A stretch of DNA of 64,000 nt from Aureococcus anophagefferens (GCF_000186865.1 NW_008705565.1:2153097-2217096); one strand, 5' to 3'. Positions 41,071-50,365 are shown, numbered from the stretch's first letter. The notes: generated from the letters alone by a model not told the origin. Numbers and translations are program-made.

Positions 41071-41408
41071 GCCTCTGAAAACTCCGACCCGCGGTTCCTC
41101 CCTGGGCCGCGGAAGGAGACGCGTCGAGGCAAGAATCACTCCGGAGCCTGAGGCCGAGCCTCTGAAAACTCCGACTCCTGCAGTTCCTCGCCCGCCCCCC
41201 TACGTTTAGAGACGCGTCAAGGCAAGAATCTGCAAGATCGAGGACCACTGGTCCCATCCCTAGAGCTCCTCGGCCGCCTCGTAGCGAGGCGCCAGGCCGG
41301 CTCCGGCTGAGCCTGAGGTCGAGCTCGAGTCCCCAAACCTCCGACTCCCGCGGTTCCTCCCGGGCCCCCTACGATTAGAGACGCGTCAAGGCAAGAATCT
41401 GGCAAGAC
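41071..41408. repeat. Three diverged copies of an 85-bp unit
   Basis: Copies at 41071-41136, 41157-41240 and about 41333-41408 share CTCCGACTCC, GGTTCCTC, GAGACGCGTCAAGGC and AAGAATCT in the same order and strand. The second and third are closest. They lie just downstream of the FtsJ gene. Confidence 0.75.
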
Positions 41409-41417
41409 CCCCTTTTT

Positions 41418-42539
41418 TTAAGACGCGAAAGCCCCCGAGGCCTGCCCCGGCTCGTAGGTCGCGCCGAGCGTGCGCTCGTGGCGGCCGTTGGCCCAGAGCC
41501 AGGCGATCCGGGGCCCGGCGAAGCCGTGCTCCGCGAGCGCGGCGAGGACCTCCGCGAACTCGCCGTCCGCGTGTTTGTTCGTCGCCGTGGGCTGCTTCAG
41601 CGTCAGCACGAGGGCCGCGCCGCGCCGCAGCAGGGGGCAGACGGCGGGCGCCAGGAGCCGCAACGCCGCCGCCGGGTGCGCGTTCGCGTCGCAGACGCAC
41701 GCGTCGAAGCGGCCGCCGGCCGCCGCGGCCGCGAGCGCGGCGGTCGACTCCTGGACCCTCGCGCGCACGTGGACGAGGGCGCCGCCGCCGTAGGCGTCCA
41801 GCAGCGACGCGTCGAGGGCGCCCGGGTCGACGGCGGCGACGAGGGCCGCGCCGCGCTCGAGGCACAGCTGGCTCCAGCCGCCGGGCGACGCGCCGACGTC
41901 GACGACGCGCGCGCCGTCGCCCAAGCGAGCCCCGAAGCCGAAGACGTCGGCCGCCTCCCGCAGCTTGAAGTAGGCGCGGGACACGGCGTGGCCGTCGCGC
42001 TTCGACGCGATGACGGCGTCGTCCGTGGCGAACTCGTCGCCCGCCGCGCATACACCGACGTAGTAGCCCTCGACGTCGCCCCCGGAGCTCACGGGCTCGA
42101 CCGTGAGGCAGTGGCTGTGGCCCCGGGGCGCGAGGGCGAGCCGCTCCGGCAGCGCCGCGAGGAGCGACCCCTTGAGCGCGCGGTCGAAGTGGACGACGAG
42201 CTTCGCGGAGGCGAGCGACTCGCAGCCGTCGTAGAGCGCCACCACCGCTCCGGCGACGGCGTCGGCGCGCGCCACGCGCAGGTGGCAGGCCGTCGCCGCG
42301 TGCACGAAGCGCCGCGCGTGGCCGTCGCGCCGCATCGCCGCGACGACGCGCTCCGGGTCGTCCAGCGCGAAGACGACGACGTCCTTGCCGCTGCCGCATT
42401 GCGTCGCCTCCGGGAACCGCTGCGCCATCCACTCCTGGGCGCGGAACTTGTGGCCGTGCGACACCTGCAGCGACGCGAAGTGTGCAGTTGACGCTTGTTG
42501 GAGCTCGACGCATGGCGCAGCCGCGAGAAGCTCGGCCAT
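41418..42539 (-). CDS. FtsJ/RrmJ-type RNA 2'-O-methyltransferase (RlmM-like)
   Basis: 373 residues. The N-terminal 170 form a divergent alpha/beta domain. The Rossmann core has SRAYFKLREAADVFGF, the SAM loop VVDVGASPGGWSQLC (about residues 215-230), DACVCDANAHPAAAL and LTLKQPTATNK; these supply K, D and K of the K-D-K-E set, with the E probably in the final strand. It should methylate ribose in rRNA or another RNA; organelle or cytosolic location cannot be told. Start 42539 is the first Met after a TTGA-containing promoter. A repeat cluster follows the stop closely. Confidence 0.8.
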   Translation of the reverse strand: MAELLAAAPCVELQQASTAHFASLQVSHGHKFRAQEWMAQRFPEATQCGSGKDVVVFALDDPERVVAAMRRDGHARRFVHAATACHLRVARADAVAGAVVALYDGCESLASAKLVVHFDRALKGSLLAALPERLALAPRGHSHCLTVEPVSSGGDVEGYYVGVCAAGDEFATDDAVIASKRDGHAVSRAYFKLREAADVFGFGARLGDGARVVDVGASPGGWSQLCLERGAALVAAVDPGALDASLLDAYGGGALVHVRARVQESTAALAAAAAGGRFDACVCDANAHPAAALRLLAPAVCPLLRRGAALVLTLKQPTATNKHADGEFAEVLAALAEHGFAGPRIAWLWANGRHERTLGATYEPGQASGAFAS

Positions 42540-42974
42540 TGCGCTCGACGCCTCGCTAAGTTGACTCTTAGTTTGACGTCAACATGCAGTCACCGGCGTA
42601 ATCCACAGCTGAAACCCGGCCCTACCGCGAGAAAAGCGACGCGGTCATGACGACGAGAACGCGAAGCGTCGCGCCTGCCGAGTGCCCGCGGCGGCGCGCG
42701 AACTGCCGCGCGGCGGTCGCGAGGGGCGTCTTCGCGCCGCATGCATCGAAGGGAAGCAAACCGCGTGGACTCCCGCACGTCTCGCGAGGGAAACTAGTGG
42801 CGACGCGACCGACCCATCGTCGCTTGAGGACGTAGCTGCACACGCGTGAGGTGCTTGATCATTTGTTGAAGTCAAGGTTGCCCCAAGAATTCTGTTGAGT
42901 TTGAAGGCCGAGCACTGAGCGCCCTCGCCGCCCGCCTTCGACGTCGCGCATCGCGTCCACGCGCACACGCAAGC
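42540..42974. other. Divergent intergenic region, 435 bp
   Basis: Between the FtsJ gene (minus) and the plastid coiled-coil gene (plus). TTGACTC, TTTGACGTCAA and, further right, TTGATC, TTGAAG, TTGAG and TTGAAGG occur. No gene is seen. Confidence 0.5.
42853..42905 (+). promoter_or_regulatory. TTGA-motif cluster upstream of the plastid coiled-coil gene
   Basis: TTGATC, TTGAAG, TTGAGT and TTGAAGG within 53 bp, 70 bp before the start codon. Role inferred from recurrence at other genes. Confidence 0.35.
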
Positions 42975-44177
42975 ATGCTCTGCCGCCTCGTCGTCCTCGC
43001 CGCCGCCGCCGCGGCCTTCGCGCCCGCGGGCCTCACCGCCCGGACCTCCGTGGCCATGTCGGCGACGATGAGCAAGGCGAAGCTCACTACCATGGTCAAG
43101 GGCCTCACGAAGGAGACCTTCGAGTCCATCTACGAGCAGGAGGCGTGGATCGTCGAGAACGGCGGCAAGACCTGGATCAAGAAGACGCTCAAGCGCGTCG
43201 ACGAGAAGGCCAAGGCCTTCGGTCTCACCGTGAAGCCCGACTTCCTCGCCAAGGAGAAGCGCACGACCGAGGAGGTCGAGGCCGCCGAGGTCCTCGGCGA
43301 GGAGCGGGCGGCGCCGACGGCCGCCGCGTGGCGCGCGGCCTGCGACGCGGAGGGCGTCACGTCCTACGCCGACTTTGGCATCACGCTCGCCGCCTCGGAG
43401 GCCGCCGCGCCCGCCGCGCCGGCGGGTCCGCCGACGGCCGCCGCGTGGCGCGCGGCCTGCGACGCGGAGGGCGTCGCGTCCTACGCCGACTTTGGCATCA
43501 CGCTCGCCGCCGCCGGCGTCGTCAGCAAGGCGCCGGAAGCCCCCGCGGAGGTCGCGGTCTCCGCGGAGTTGGAGGCCCTGGTCTCCGCGCTCGCCTGGGC
43601 GCCCGAGGCCGAGGCCGACGCGGCGCTCGCCGCGGATCAGGCCGCGGAGGCGCGCGCTCTCCAGCAGCAGGCCAAGGCCCAGGCCGAGACGCGCGCCGCC
43701 GAGGACGCGGCGGCCGCGCTCGCCGAGGCCGAGGCCGAGGCCGCGGCCGCCGCGGCCGCGGCCGAGGCCCGGGCCGCGGAGGAGGCCGAGGCCGAGGCCG
43801 CGGCCGACGCCGAGGCCAAGGCGGCCGCGGACCTCGCGGCCGAGCGCGCCGCGGAGAAGGAGCGGCTCGCGGCCAAAGCCGCCGAGGAGAAGGCCGCCGC
43901 CGAGGCCCGGGCCGCGGAGAAGGCCGCCGAGGCCGAGGCCGCCGCCGCCGCCGAGGCCAAGGCGGCCGCGGACCTCGCGGCCGAGCGCGCCGCGGAGCAG
44001 GAGCGGCTCGCGGCCAAAGCCGCCGCGGAGAAGGCCGCCTCGGAGGCGGCAGCGGCGCAGCTGCCGGTGTCCCCCGCCAAGGCGAGGAGGCTGTCGCTCC
44101 GAGCGGAGGGCCAGCGCGCCCTGGAAAGAGCGGAGGGGGAAGGAGCCTCCTGGACGACGCGTCGTCTGAAGCCGTAA
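42975..44177 (+). CDS. Plastid-targeted Ala/Glu coiled-coil protein, long paralogue
   Basis: 400 residues. The leader MLCRLVVLAAAAAAFAPAG combines a signal peptide and an AFAP cleavage site, the bipartite plastid signal of stramenopiles. The conserved block KAKLTTMVKGLTKETFESIY with WIVENGGKTWIKKTLKRVD is shared with the gene at 45124. Then a 44-residue unit (PTAAAWRAACDAEGV, SYADFGITLAA) occurs twice. The rest is Ala/Glu/Lys coiled coil with an internal repeat (AKAAADLAAERAAE). I do not know its function. The two paralogues flank the MYND gene, pointing to local duplication. Confidence 0.7.
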   Translation: MLCRLVVLAAAAAAFAPAGLTARTSVAMSATMSKAKLTTMVKGLTKETFESIYEQEAWIVENGGKTWIKKTLKRVDEKAKAFGLTVKPDFLAKEKRTTEEVEAAEVLGEERAAPTAAAWRAACDAEGVTSYADFGITLAASEAAAPAAPAGPPTAAAWRAACDAEGVASYADFGITLAAAGVVSKAPEAPAEVAVSAELEALVSALAWAPEAEADAALAADQAAEARALQQQAKAQAETRAAEDAAAALAEAEAEAAAAAAAAEARAAEEAEAEAAADAEAKAAADLAAERAAEKERLAAKAAEEKAAAEARAAEKAAEAEAAAAAEAKAAADLAAERAAEQERLAAKAAAEKAASEAAAAQLPVSPAKARRLSLRAEGQRALERAEGEGASWTTRRLKP

Positions 44178-44196
44178 TCGAGACAGCACCCCTCTT

Positions 44197-44898
44197 TTAG
44201 TTGGCGCACGTGACGATGGGGACGCAGGTGCACGCCGGCGTCTTGCCCTTCCAATAATAGGCGATGCCACTGGCAGTCGGGATGGGAACGACGTAGTAGG
44301 ATATGGGCCCCCACCAGTCAGGAAGTCGACATGCACCCCAACCATACGGATCACCCCCTTGATTTTCGAACGATCCCCACATGTTTTTGGGCAATCTGTT
44401 CGTATTCCGGACGCCGCTGCCGCAAGCGCAGCAGCCCCCCCCGCAACCGCCGCACGCCGACGGAATCCAAATGCAATCGCTGGTGGTGCTTCCCGGGTAC
44501 CAAAAGGGAAACGAAAGGGAGCAGTACGTGACGAGGGACGGGGGAAAGAGGAAGCAACACGGTGGTTTGCACCAGCAGAGATAGCAGCCCTGGAACTTTT
44601 TCGCTCTCGCCTCCTCCTCCGGCAGCGAGTCGGCGTACTTCAGCGCCTCTTTAAAGGTTGGTCGTCTCGATGAGAACAACGTCGTAGCGCGCGTCAGATC
44701 AGCCCGCCGCAGCGCCGCCGCGCGCTCGTCCCGGATCTTTTTGCACGCCTTCTTGTGGCCGCGGTCGTTCCAATCGATCGTCTGGCAGTCCGAATTGCAA
44801 TACTGCGTCGTTCCGCAGGGGCAGCTCAGCAGGGTTTTCGGCGTCGCCCCGCAGGTCGAACACGTCGATTGCGAGTTGTCTGGAGCAACTTGCGACAT
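44197..44898 (-). CDS. MYND zinc-finger protein with Cys/Gly-rich tail
   Basis: 233 residues. MYND finger at residues 10-50: CSTCGATPKTLLSCPC, QYCNSDCQTIDWN, GHKKACKKI, with the C-x2-C, C-x-C, C-x3-C and H-x3-C pattern. A helical segment follows (FKEALKYADSLPEEEARAKK), then a Cys/Trp/Gly-rich part (CYLCWCKPPCCF, ACGGCGGGCCACGSG) ending in YYWKGKTPACTCVPIVTC. The combination suggests protein interaction and metal binding; the Cys-rich tail resembles nothing I can name. It lies antisense between two paralogous plastid-protein genes and ends 19 bp from the stop of the first. Confidence 0.72.
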   Translation of the reverse strand: MSQVAPDNSQSTCSTCGATPKTLLSCPCGTTQYCNSDCQTIDWNDRGHKKACKKIRDERAAALRRADLTRATTLFSSRRPTFKEALKYADSLPEEEARAKKFQGCYLCWCKPPCCFLFPPSLVTYCSLSFPFWYPGSTTSDCIWIPSACGGCGGGCCACGSGVRNTNRLPKNMWGSFENQGGDPYGWGACRLPDWWGPISYYVVPIPTASGIAYYWKGKTPACTCVPIVTCAN

Positions 44899-45123
44899 GC
44901 CGGGCAGCGTTACAGTATAATGCACATCGACGCTCGAATACTCAGCCACTTTTGGTCGTTGAAGTGAGTTGAGGCCGGAGATGTATTTCTTGACAGTCAG
45001 CTTTCGTCCAGTCAGGTCCTCCTCCTTCGCACCGTCGAGCGCCGCGTCCGCAGCCGCTGCATCCACCCATTGCAAAAGACACACCGCACCATCGCGCCGA
45101 TTCACAGGTCTCAGCCAAAAACC

Positions 45124-45591
45124 ATGCTCTGCCGCCTCCTCGCCCTCGCCGCCGCCGCCGCGGCCTTCGCGCCCCCCTCGGGCCTCACCGCCCGGAGCTC
45201 CGTGGCCATGTCGGCGACGATGAGCAAATCGAAGCTCACGACCATGGTCAAGGGCCTCACGAAGGAGACCTTCGAGTCCATCTACGAGCAGGAGGCGTGG
45301 ATCGTCGAGAACGGCGGCTCGACCCTCGTCAAGAAGACGCTCAAGCGCGTCGACCACAAGGCCAAGAGCTTCGGCCTCACCATGAAGCCCGAGTTCCTCG
45401 CGGGCCACAAGATCATGGTCAAGCACAAGGAGAAGCGCGAGGAGTTCTTCGCGCGCAAGACCGAGGAGGTCAAGGCCGCCGAGGAGGAGGCCGCCGCCGC
45501 CGCCGAGGCCGCCGCCGCGGAGGCCGCGGAGGCCGCCGCGGAGCCCGCCGAGGAGGAGCCCGCGGCCGAGGAGGCCGCGGCCGAGGAGTAG
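45124..45591 (+). CDS. Plastid-targeted Ala/Glu coiled-coil protein, short paralogue
   Basis: 155 residues. Leader MLCRLLALAAAAAAFAPPSG with the AFAP site. Block KSKLTTMVKGLTKETFESIY and WIVENGGSTLVKKTLKRVD is almost identical to that at 42975. The middle (FLAGHKIMVKHKEKREEFFA) is longer and more basic than in the paralogue, and the tail is pure Ala/Glu. Start 45124 matches the paralogue. An in-frame Met further upstream would add residues unlike a leader. Function unknown; a short thylakoid or envelope protein is possible. Confidence 0.72.
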   Translation: MLCRLLALAAAAAAFAPPSGLTARSSVAMSATMSKSKLTTMVKGLTKETFESIYEQEAWIVENGGSTLVKKTLKRVDHKAKSFGLTMKPEFLAGHKIMVKHKEKREEFFARKTEEVKAAEEEAAAAAEAAAAEAAEAAAEPAEEEPAAEEAAAEE

Positions 45592-45615
45592 AGCGCGCAC
45601 CGGCTAAGGGGATAA

Positions 45616-47087
45616 TTATCGCCGTCGTTTAAGCGCCGCGCGGACGAAGGCGTCGTCGCGCTCGCGGCGCGCCCAGTCGTCGGTCCAGAAGGGCGACGCG
45701 TAGGGCCGCGCGAAGTCGGCGGTGTCCGGCGGGTGGAGCCAGTAGTTGAAGGCCGCGTGGACGCCGCCGTCGGAGGAGACCTCGTGCCAGAAGCCGCAGG
45801 GCATGTAGAGCGCGTCGCCCGGCGCGAGGACGACGTCCCGGAACCGCGGCCGGCCAGCGAGCGCCGCGTACGACCCGCGGGCCTTGCGCAGCGTCGAGAA
45901 GTTCTCGGGCGGCGCGCCGGCGCCGTCGTCCGCGCCGCCGTCGTCCCCCGCGTCGTCGAAGTCGTCGCGCGCGCGGTCGTCGTCGAGGAGCGCGTCGAGG
46001 AGCCCCTCGGCCGCGTCGTCGTCGCCGTCGCCGAGCGCGTCGAGCGCCGCGTGGCGCCCGAGCGCGGCGTCGGCGCCGGCGTCACGGCCGTCGGCCTCGA
46101 CGCCCGGGTTCGACGCGTAGACGACGCGGCCGTTGCCGTGGACCCGGTGGGGGGCGCCGCCGCGCGGGCGCATCGCGCGCGTCGCCTGGGCAGCAAAAGG
46201 GTGATTCAACGTCGCTTCAACGTGAGTGTTCCGCGCGCGCGCGTTCCGGAAAAAGCATCCACGCTTCGAGACCGTTCCAAGAGATGATCGCTCGTCCAAA
46301 AATCAGCCGAAACGAGCGGAAAACGGCCGAGATAGGAGCCTTTGAAGTTGGGAATTTCGCACTCTTTTCCTGCCCCGCGCGTCGCCGACGGGTCCCAGAG
46401 GCGGATCCGCTTCCGGCCGCAGACGAGGACGAGCAGGTTGTCGTGGAAGTCGTGGTGCAGGCCCGACGAGTTGGCGTCGAAGGCCGCCCCGGCCGGCGCG
46501 CCGCCCATCCACAAATTCGCGTTCGCGACGACGAGCGTCGGCAAGAGCGGCGGCGACAGCGGCGGGCCGCCGGCCGCGAGCACGAGCGACGCGCAGGGCT
46601 CGCCGCAGATCTCCGGCCGGCCCTCGTCGTCCTCGCCGAGGGGCTGGGTCGTGAGGTAGTAGGGGCAGGGCGCGCCCCGCCGCGCGGCCTCGGCCGCGGC
46701 CGCGGCGAACGCGGACACCGCGAGCCGCCGCTCCCGGCCGAGGCCGAACGCGCGGCCGCTCGCGTCGCCCGCCGCGCGGAGCTCGACCTTGACCTCGGCG
46801 TCGCCGCAGGCGCGCGACACGGCCGCCACCCACGCCGCCGCCGGATCCGCCGCCGTCGCGCAGCGCGACACGCAGCCGAGATCGGCGGACGCGCAGTAGC
46901 GCCGCAGGAGGCACGGCGTCCGCGTCGCGACGAAGCGCCGGAAGAAGGTCGCCGCATCGACGGCGCCGTCGACCGTGGCGATGGGCTCGTTGATCCACGT
47001 GCACCGAAAGCCGGCGTAGCCGCTCGCGTCGCGCCCCTGTGCGCGGCGCCGCAGCCGCCGCCGCAGGCGGCGATGGGCGCGTGTCAT
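45616..47087 (-). CDS. JmjC/cupin_8 dioxygenase-like protein
   Basis: Exons 47087-46386 and 46185-45616 give 423 residues. The cupin core is spread across the intron: exon 1 ends in [20 protein letters not shown] (HxD iron ligands) and RIRLWDPS; exon 2 carries the rest, with [20 protein letters not shown] supplying the distal His. A 100-residue Asp/Ala insert separates the two halves. The fold predicts an Fe(II)/2-oxoglutarate hydroxylase of proteins or tRNA rather than a histone demethylase, given its size. The F2 introner must be spliced for a complete active site. Ends 24 bp from the convergent plastid gene. Confidence 0.78.
46186..46385 (+). mobile_element. Introner intron, family F2, copy e (200 bp)
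   Basis: On the gene (minus) strand: target GCGACGCG, terminal repeat CGGGGCAGGAAAAGAGTG, then the element reversed, ending CACCCTTTTGCTGCCCAG and an exact second GCGACGCG. GC donor. The core CGTCCAAAAATCAGCCGAA runs on the plus strand, antisense to the gene. Confidence 0.95.
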
Positions 47088-47362
47088 GCGCTAGTTGCGT
47101 TGCAAAGCGCGCGGTTGCGTTGCAAGGCTGCTCGCAGCGCGTCTCGAAGCGACGACGGCTACGCGAGGACGCGTCGCCGTCGGCGGGAGCTGCGAAAAAC
47201 AGCCTCCATGCCGCTTGCCTCAGCGCAGAGATCGCCGGCTCGCCGCCTCGACCTTGTGCACCCCGCTCGACCGCGCGCGGGACGTGACACGCACTCGCAC
47301 GCGAGCCACGACGCGGCCCGGGACAGCGCTCGGACCCCGCCGGCGCGTCGCACGAAAAAAAC

Positions 47363-47834
47363 ATGGCCGCGGCCGCGAAGGCCGTCGGCGTGCCGATTAA
47401 GCTCCTCCACGAGGGCGAAGGCCACATGGTGCGTCCGCCCCCCCGCGGCGCGCCCCGCCGACGGCCGCGCGACGACGGGGACCCCGCCGCGACGCCGCAC
47501 GCGCGCGCAGGTGACCATCGAGCTGAAGAACGGCGAAATCTACCGCGGCCACCTCGACGAGTCCGAGGAGACGATGAACTGCCTCGTGACGGACGTCGTC
47601 GTCACGGCGCGCGACGGCCGGGTCACGAAGCTCGAGAACGTCTACATCCGCGGCTCCCAGATCAAGCGCGAACGCCGCGCGTTTCGCGTCCGCGTTTTCG
47701 CGCGGTCGACCGCGGCGCGCGCCCGCAGGTTCATGATCCTCCCGGACCTGCTCAAGCACTCGCCCGTCTTCGAGAAGGTCAAGGAGCTGAAAAAGGCGGA
47801 CGACGCCAAGCCCCGACGAGGCCAGCGCAAGTGA
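47363..47834 (+). CDS. SNRPD3: Small nuclear ribonucleoprotein Sm D3
   Basis: Three exons (47363-47428, 47511-47665, 47729-47834) encode 108 residues. Sm1 motif: [26 protein letters not shown]; Sm2 motif: [19 protein letters not shown], which is joined across the second intron. N-terminus [14 protein letters not shown] and the short basic tail are typical of SmD3. It forms the Sm ring on spliceosomal snRNAs. Intron 1 is GTGCGTCC to GCAG (82 bp), intron 2 uses a GC donor (63 bp). Neither shows F1, F2 or F3 sequence. Confidence 0.92.
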
Positions 47835-47880
47835 GCGCGCGCGCGCGCTCGCCGCGGCGTGTGTAAAAAAACTTCGGAAG

Positions 47881-48762
47881 TTACCCGTCGAGGCCGACCT
47901 GGTTGCGGGGCTTGGCGGCCTTCTCCTCCTCGGCCTTGGCCTTCTGCTTGTTCATCTTGGCGAGGAGGATCTCGGCGTTGGGCGTCTCGATGACGTGCCT
48001 CGGCGCGAGGTCGCCGACGCCGGCGGAGTTGCGCGCGCGGACCTCGAAGGCGTAGAGCGTCGAGGGCTGGAGGCCCGTGATGATCTTCGTCGTGCAGTGC
48101 AGCGTCTCCGTCGTCCACTTCTCGTCGGAGCGGCCCTGGTGGTCCTTGACGATGCGGTACTTGAGCTCGTACTCGAGCGTCGGCCGGAGCCACTCCGTCG
48201 CCCAGGAGATGTGGACCTTGACGAGGGCGACGGACTCCGTGACGCGCCGCGCCGCCTGCGTCGGCGGGATGCGGGGGTCGTCGCTGGGGATCTCGTAGTG
48301 CTCGATGCGCGACACCTCCTCGAGCGTGAGCTTGCACGTCGTCTTGGGCTCGCGCGGCGCGCGCGGCGCCTTCTTCGGCCGCTTGAGGAGGCGCTCGATG
48401 ACGGCGGCGTCGGCGTCGTCCCAGTGGCAGTTGCCCACGACGTCCAACGGCACCTGGCTCATGTAGCACTTCTCGTCCTCGTCGACGCCGTTCTCGAGGA
48501 GCCACTCGACGATGGCCGCCTGGCAGTAGGCGGCGGCGATGAAGAGGCACGTCGTGTCCTTGAACTGGAACCACTTGAGGGACTCGAACTCGAGCTCCCA
48601 GTCCTCCATCTCCTTGGTGAAGCGGTCGTGGAGGAGCACGGGCTGCTGCTCGCAGAGGTCCTGGATGATCTTGAGCTCGCCGTCGCGCACGGCGCGGAAG
48701 GCGACGACCTGCCAGCGCACGCCCGAGTTCGTGTAGAAGTGGACCGCCTCGCCCTCGGGCAT
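47881..48762 (-). CDS. Ankyrin-like plus fibronectin-III-like protein
   Basis: 293 residues. Residues 1-115 resemble two degenerate ankyrin-type helical units (GELKIIQDLCEQQPVLLHD, TCLFIAAAYCQAAIVEWLL, ENGVDEDEKCYMSQV). Residues 160-265 form a fibronectin-III-like domain (KVHISWATEWLRPTLEYELK, TTKIITGLQPSTLYAFEVRA, RNSAGVGDLAP). A Lys/Ala/Glu tail follows. Start 48762 gives a sensible N-terminus; a longer frame reaches into the divergent protease promoter. Cytosolic scaffolding is possible; no enzyme motif. Divergent from the pepsin-like gene by 157 bp. Confidence 0.65.
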   Translation of the reverse strand: MPEGEAVHFYTNSGVRWQVVAFRAVRDGELKIIQDLCEQQPVLLHDRFTKEMEDWELEFESLKWFQFKDTTCLFIAAAYCQAAIVEWLLENGVDEDEKCYMSQVPLDVVGNCHWDDADAAVIERLLKRPKKAPRAPREPKTTCKLTLEEVSRIEHYEIPSDDPRIPPTQAARRVTESVALVKVHISWATEWLRPTLEYELKYRIVKDHQGRSDEKWTTETLHCTTKIITGLQPSTLYAFEVRARNSAGVGDLAPRHVIETPNAEILLAKMNKQKAKAEEEKAAKPRNQVGLDG

Positions 48763-48919
48763 GGTCGTTCTTGCGCTCAACGGTGGTGGGCTGCGCAGCC
48801 CATAAGCGGTATGCTGCCCTGTCCTGGTTGTTTGAGGTCGCGGTTGCAGTGCACTTTTGCCACAAGCCTGGCGAACACCTCGAGCTGAGATCTCAGTGCG
48901 CCCGACCCGCCCAATCACA

Positions 48920-50207
48920 ATGATGAAGGTTGTCCTCGCCCTCGCGCTCGGCGCGGCCACCGCCGACGTCTACCGCGTACGGCGCCCCGCGTCCGACGCC
49001 GTCGCGCCCCCCCTTTCGACCCCGAAAGAGCGCGAAACCCGGGGACGGCGCCCCCGCGGAAAACAGCCACGTTGCGCCGCCCGCCCCCCGCCGCGCGCGC
49101 CGCCCCCCCGCCGACCCGCGCCCGCCCGCCCAGGTCGCCCTCCAGAAGATGGACCGCGAGTCCTTCTCCCCGACGTTCGAGACGACGCCGAACAAGTTCC
49201 TCGGCGCCGGCGCCGACGACATCATCATCAAGGACTACCAGAACGCGCAGTACTACGGCGAGATCTCCGTGGGCACGCCGCCCCAGAACGTCGCCGTCGT
49301 CTTCGACACGGGGTCCTCGAACCTCTGGGTGCCCAACAAGAAGCCCTTCCTCTCGAAGCACGCGATCTACGAGAACAAGAAGTCGTCGACGTACGTCAAG
49401 AACGGCACGGAGTTCAAGATCCAGTACGGCAGCGGCCCCGTCTCCGGCGAGTACTCCCGCGACACCGTGGCCATCGGCGACTACAGCGTCGCCAACTACC
49501 TCTTCGCGGAGGTCGACGACACGTCGGGCCTCGGCATCGGCTACCGCCTCGGCCACTTCGACGGCATCCTCGGCCTCGCCTGGGGCGGCATCTCCGTCGA
49601 CGGCGTGCCGACGCCCCTCGAGGCCCTCGTCGCCTCGGGCCAGCTCGACGACGAGGTCTTCGCCTTCTCCCTCGGCGACGACGCCGACGGCGAGCTCGTC
49701 ATCGGCGGCGTCGACGACTCCAAGTACGAGGGCGACTTTTCCTACGTGCCCCTGTCCCAGAAGTCCTACTGGGAGGTGACCCTCGACGGCCTCGCCGTGG
49801 GCGCCTCCGGCAACATGACGACGGCCGTCAAGGCCATCGTCGACTCGGGCACGTCGCTCCTCGCGGGCCCGACGGCCGAGGTGAAGAAGATCGCGGAGCA
49901 GATCGGCGCCAAGTCCGTGCTCGGCAAGGAGTACACCATCGACTGCGACGCCAAGGCCGACGACATCGTCTTCACCCTCGGCGGCAAGGACTACGCGCTC
50001 GCGCTCAAGGACTACGTCATCGAGGACGCGGGCCAGTGCCTCTTCGGCATGATGGGCATCGACATCCCGGCGCCCAACGGCCCCTTGTGGATCCTCGGCG
50101 ACGTCTTCATGCGCAAGTACTACGTCAAGTTCGACATCAAGGGCGAGCAGATCGGCATCGCCACGGCCAAGTCGTCCAAGGCCGACGTCGGCTACGCGAC
50201 GGCCTAG
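48920..50207 (+). CDS. Pepsin-like aspartic protease (cathepsin D type)
   Basis: Exons 48920-48976 and 49134-50207 give 376 residues. Signal peptide MMKVVLALALGAATADVYR and, across the splice, the propeptide VALQKMDRESFSPTF. Two catalytic aspartates are in VVFDTGSSNLWVP and AIVDSGTSLLAGPT; the flap Tyr is in FKIQYGSGPVSGEYSRD; LWILGDVFMRKYYVKFD is the usual C-terminal motif. Expected location: lysosome/vacuole or secreted. The intron (157 bp, GTACGGCG to GCCCAG) is C-rich and not an obvious introner. Confidence 0.92.
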
Positions 50208-50320
50208 GACGCCGGCCCCGCGTGGAACCCCCAGCGCGCCAAGAGCGCCATCCGCCCGCTCCCTTATTTTGCGAGAATCTAGCGGGAGTTTGTGGTATAC
50301 TTCGACCTCCTTGTAGCAAA

Positions 50321-50364
50321 GCAACTGAAGAATTCTTGAAGTGCGAATTCTTAATCGAGTTGAT
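50321..50364 (+). promoter_or_regulatory. AT-rich TTGA-containing promoter segment of the GH39 gene
   Basis: AAGCAACTGAAG, TTCTTGAAG and GAGTTGATC occur just before the start at 50366, in one of the few AT-rich stretches here. Confidence 0.3.
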
Positions 50365-50365
50365 C

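Larger units (their letters stand above)
39477..41417. other. Repeat-rich noncoding zone, 1.9 kb
   Basis: No supported gene. It holds a 30-bp tandem duplication, a G-run tract, dispersed AGACCTGGG units, a compound microsatellite and three copies of an 85-bp unit, each annotated below. Base composition and codon-like structure differ from the rest of the window. Confidence 0.7.

Noticed and set aside
42590..42840. Small frames between the FtsJ and plastid genes
   Set aside because: No leader, domain or codon pattern beyond GC bias; they sit in a shared promoter.
42645..44354. Minus-strand 569-residue Gly/Leu/Arg-rich frame
   Set aside because: It is the antisense of the Ala/Glu coiled-coil gene; repetitive GLG and RRG patterns come from the codon repeats on the other strand.
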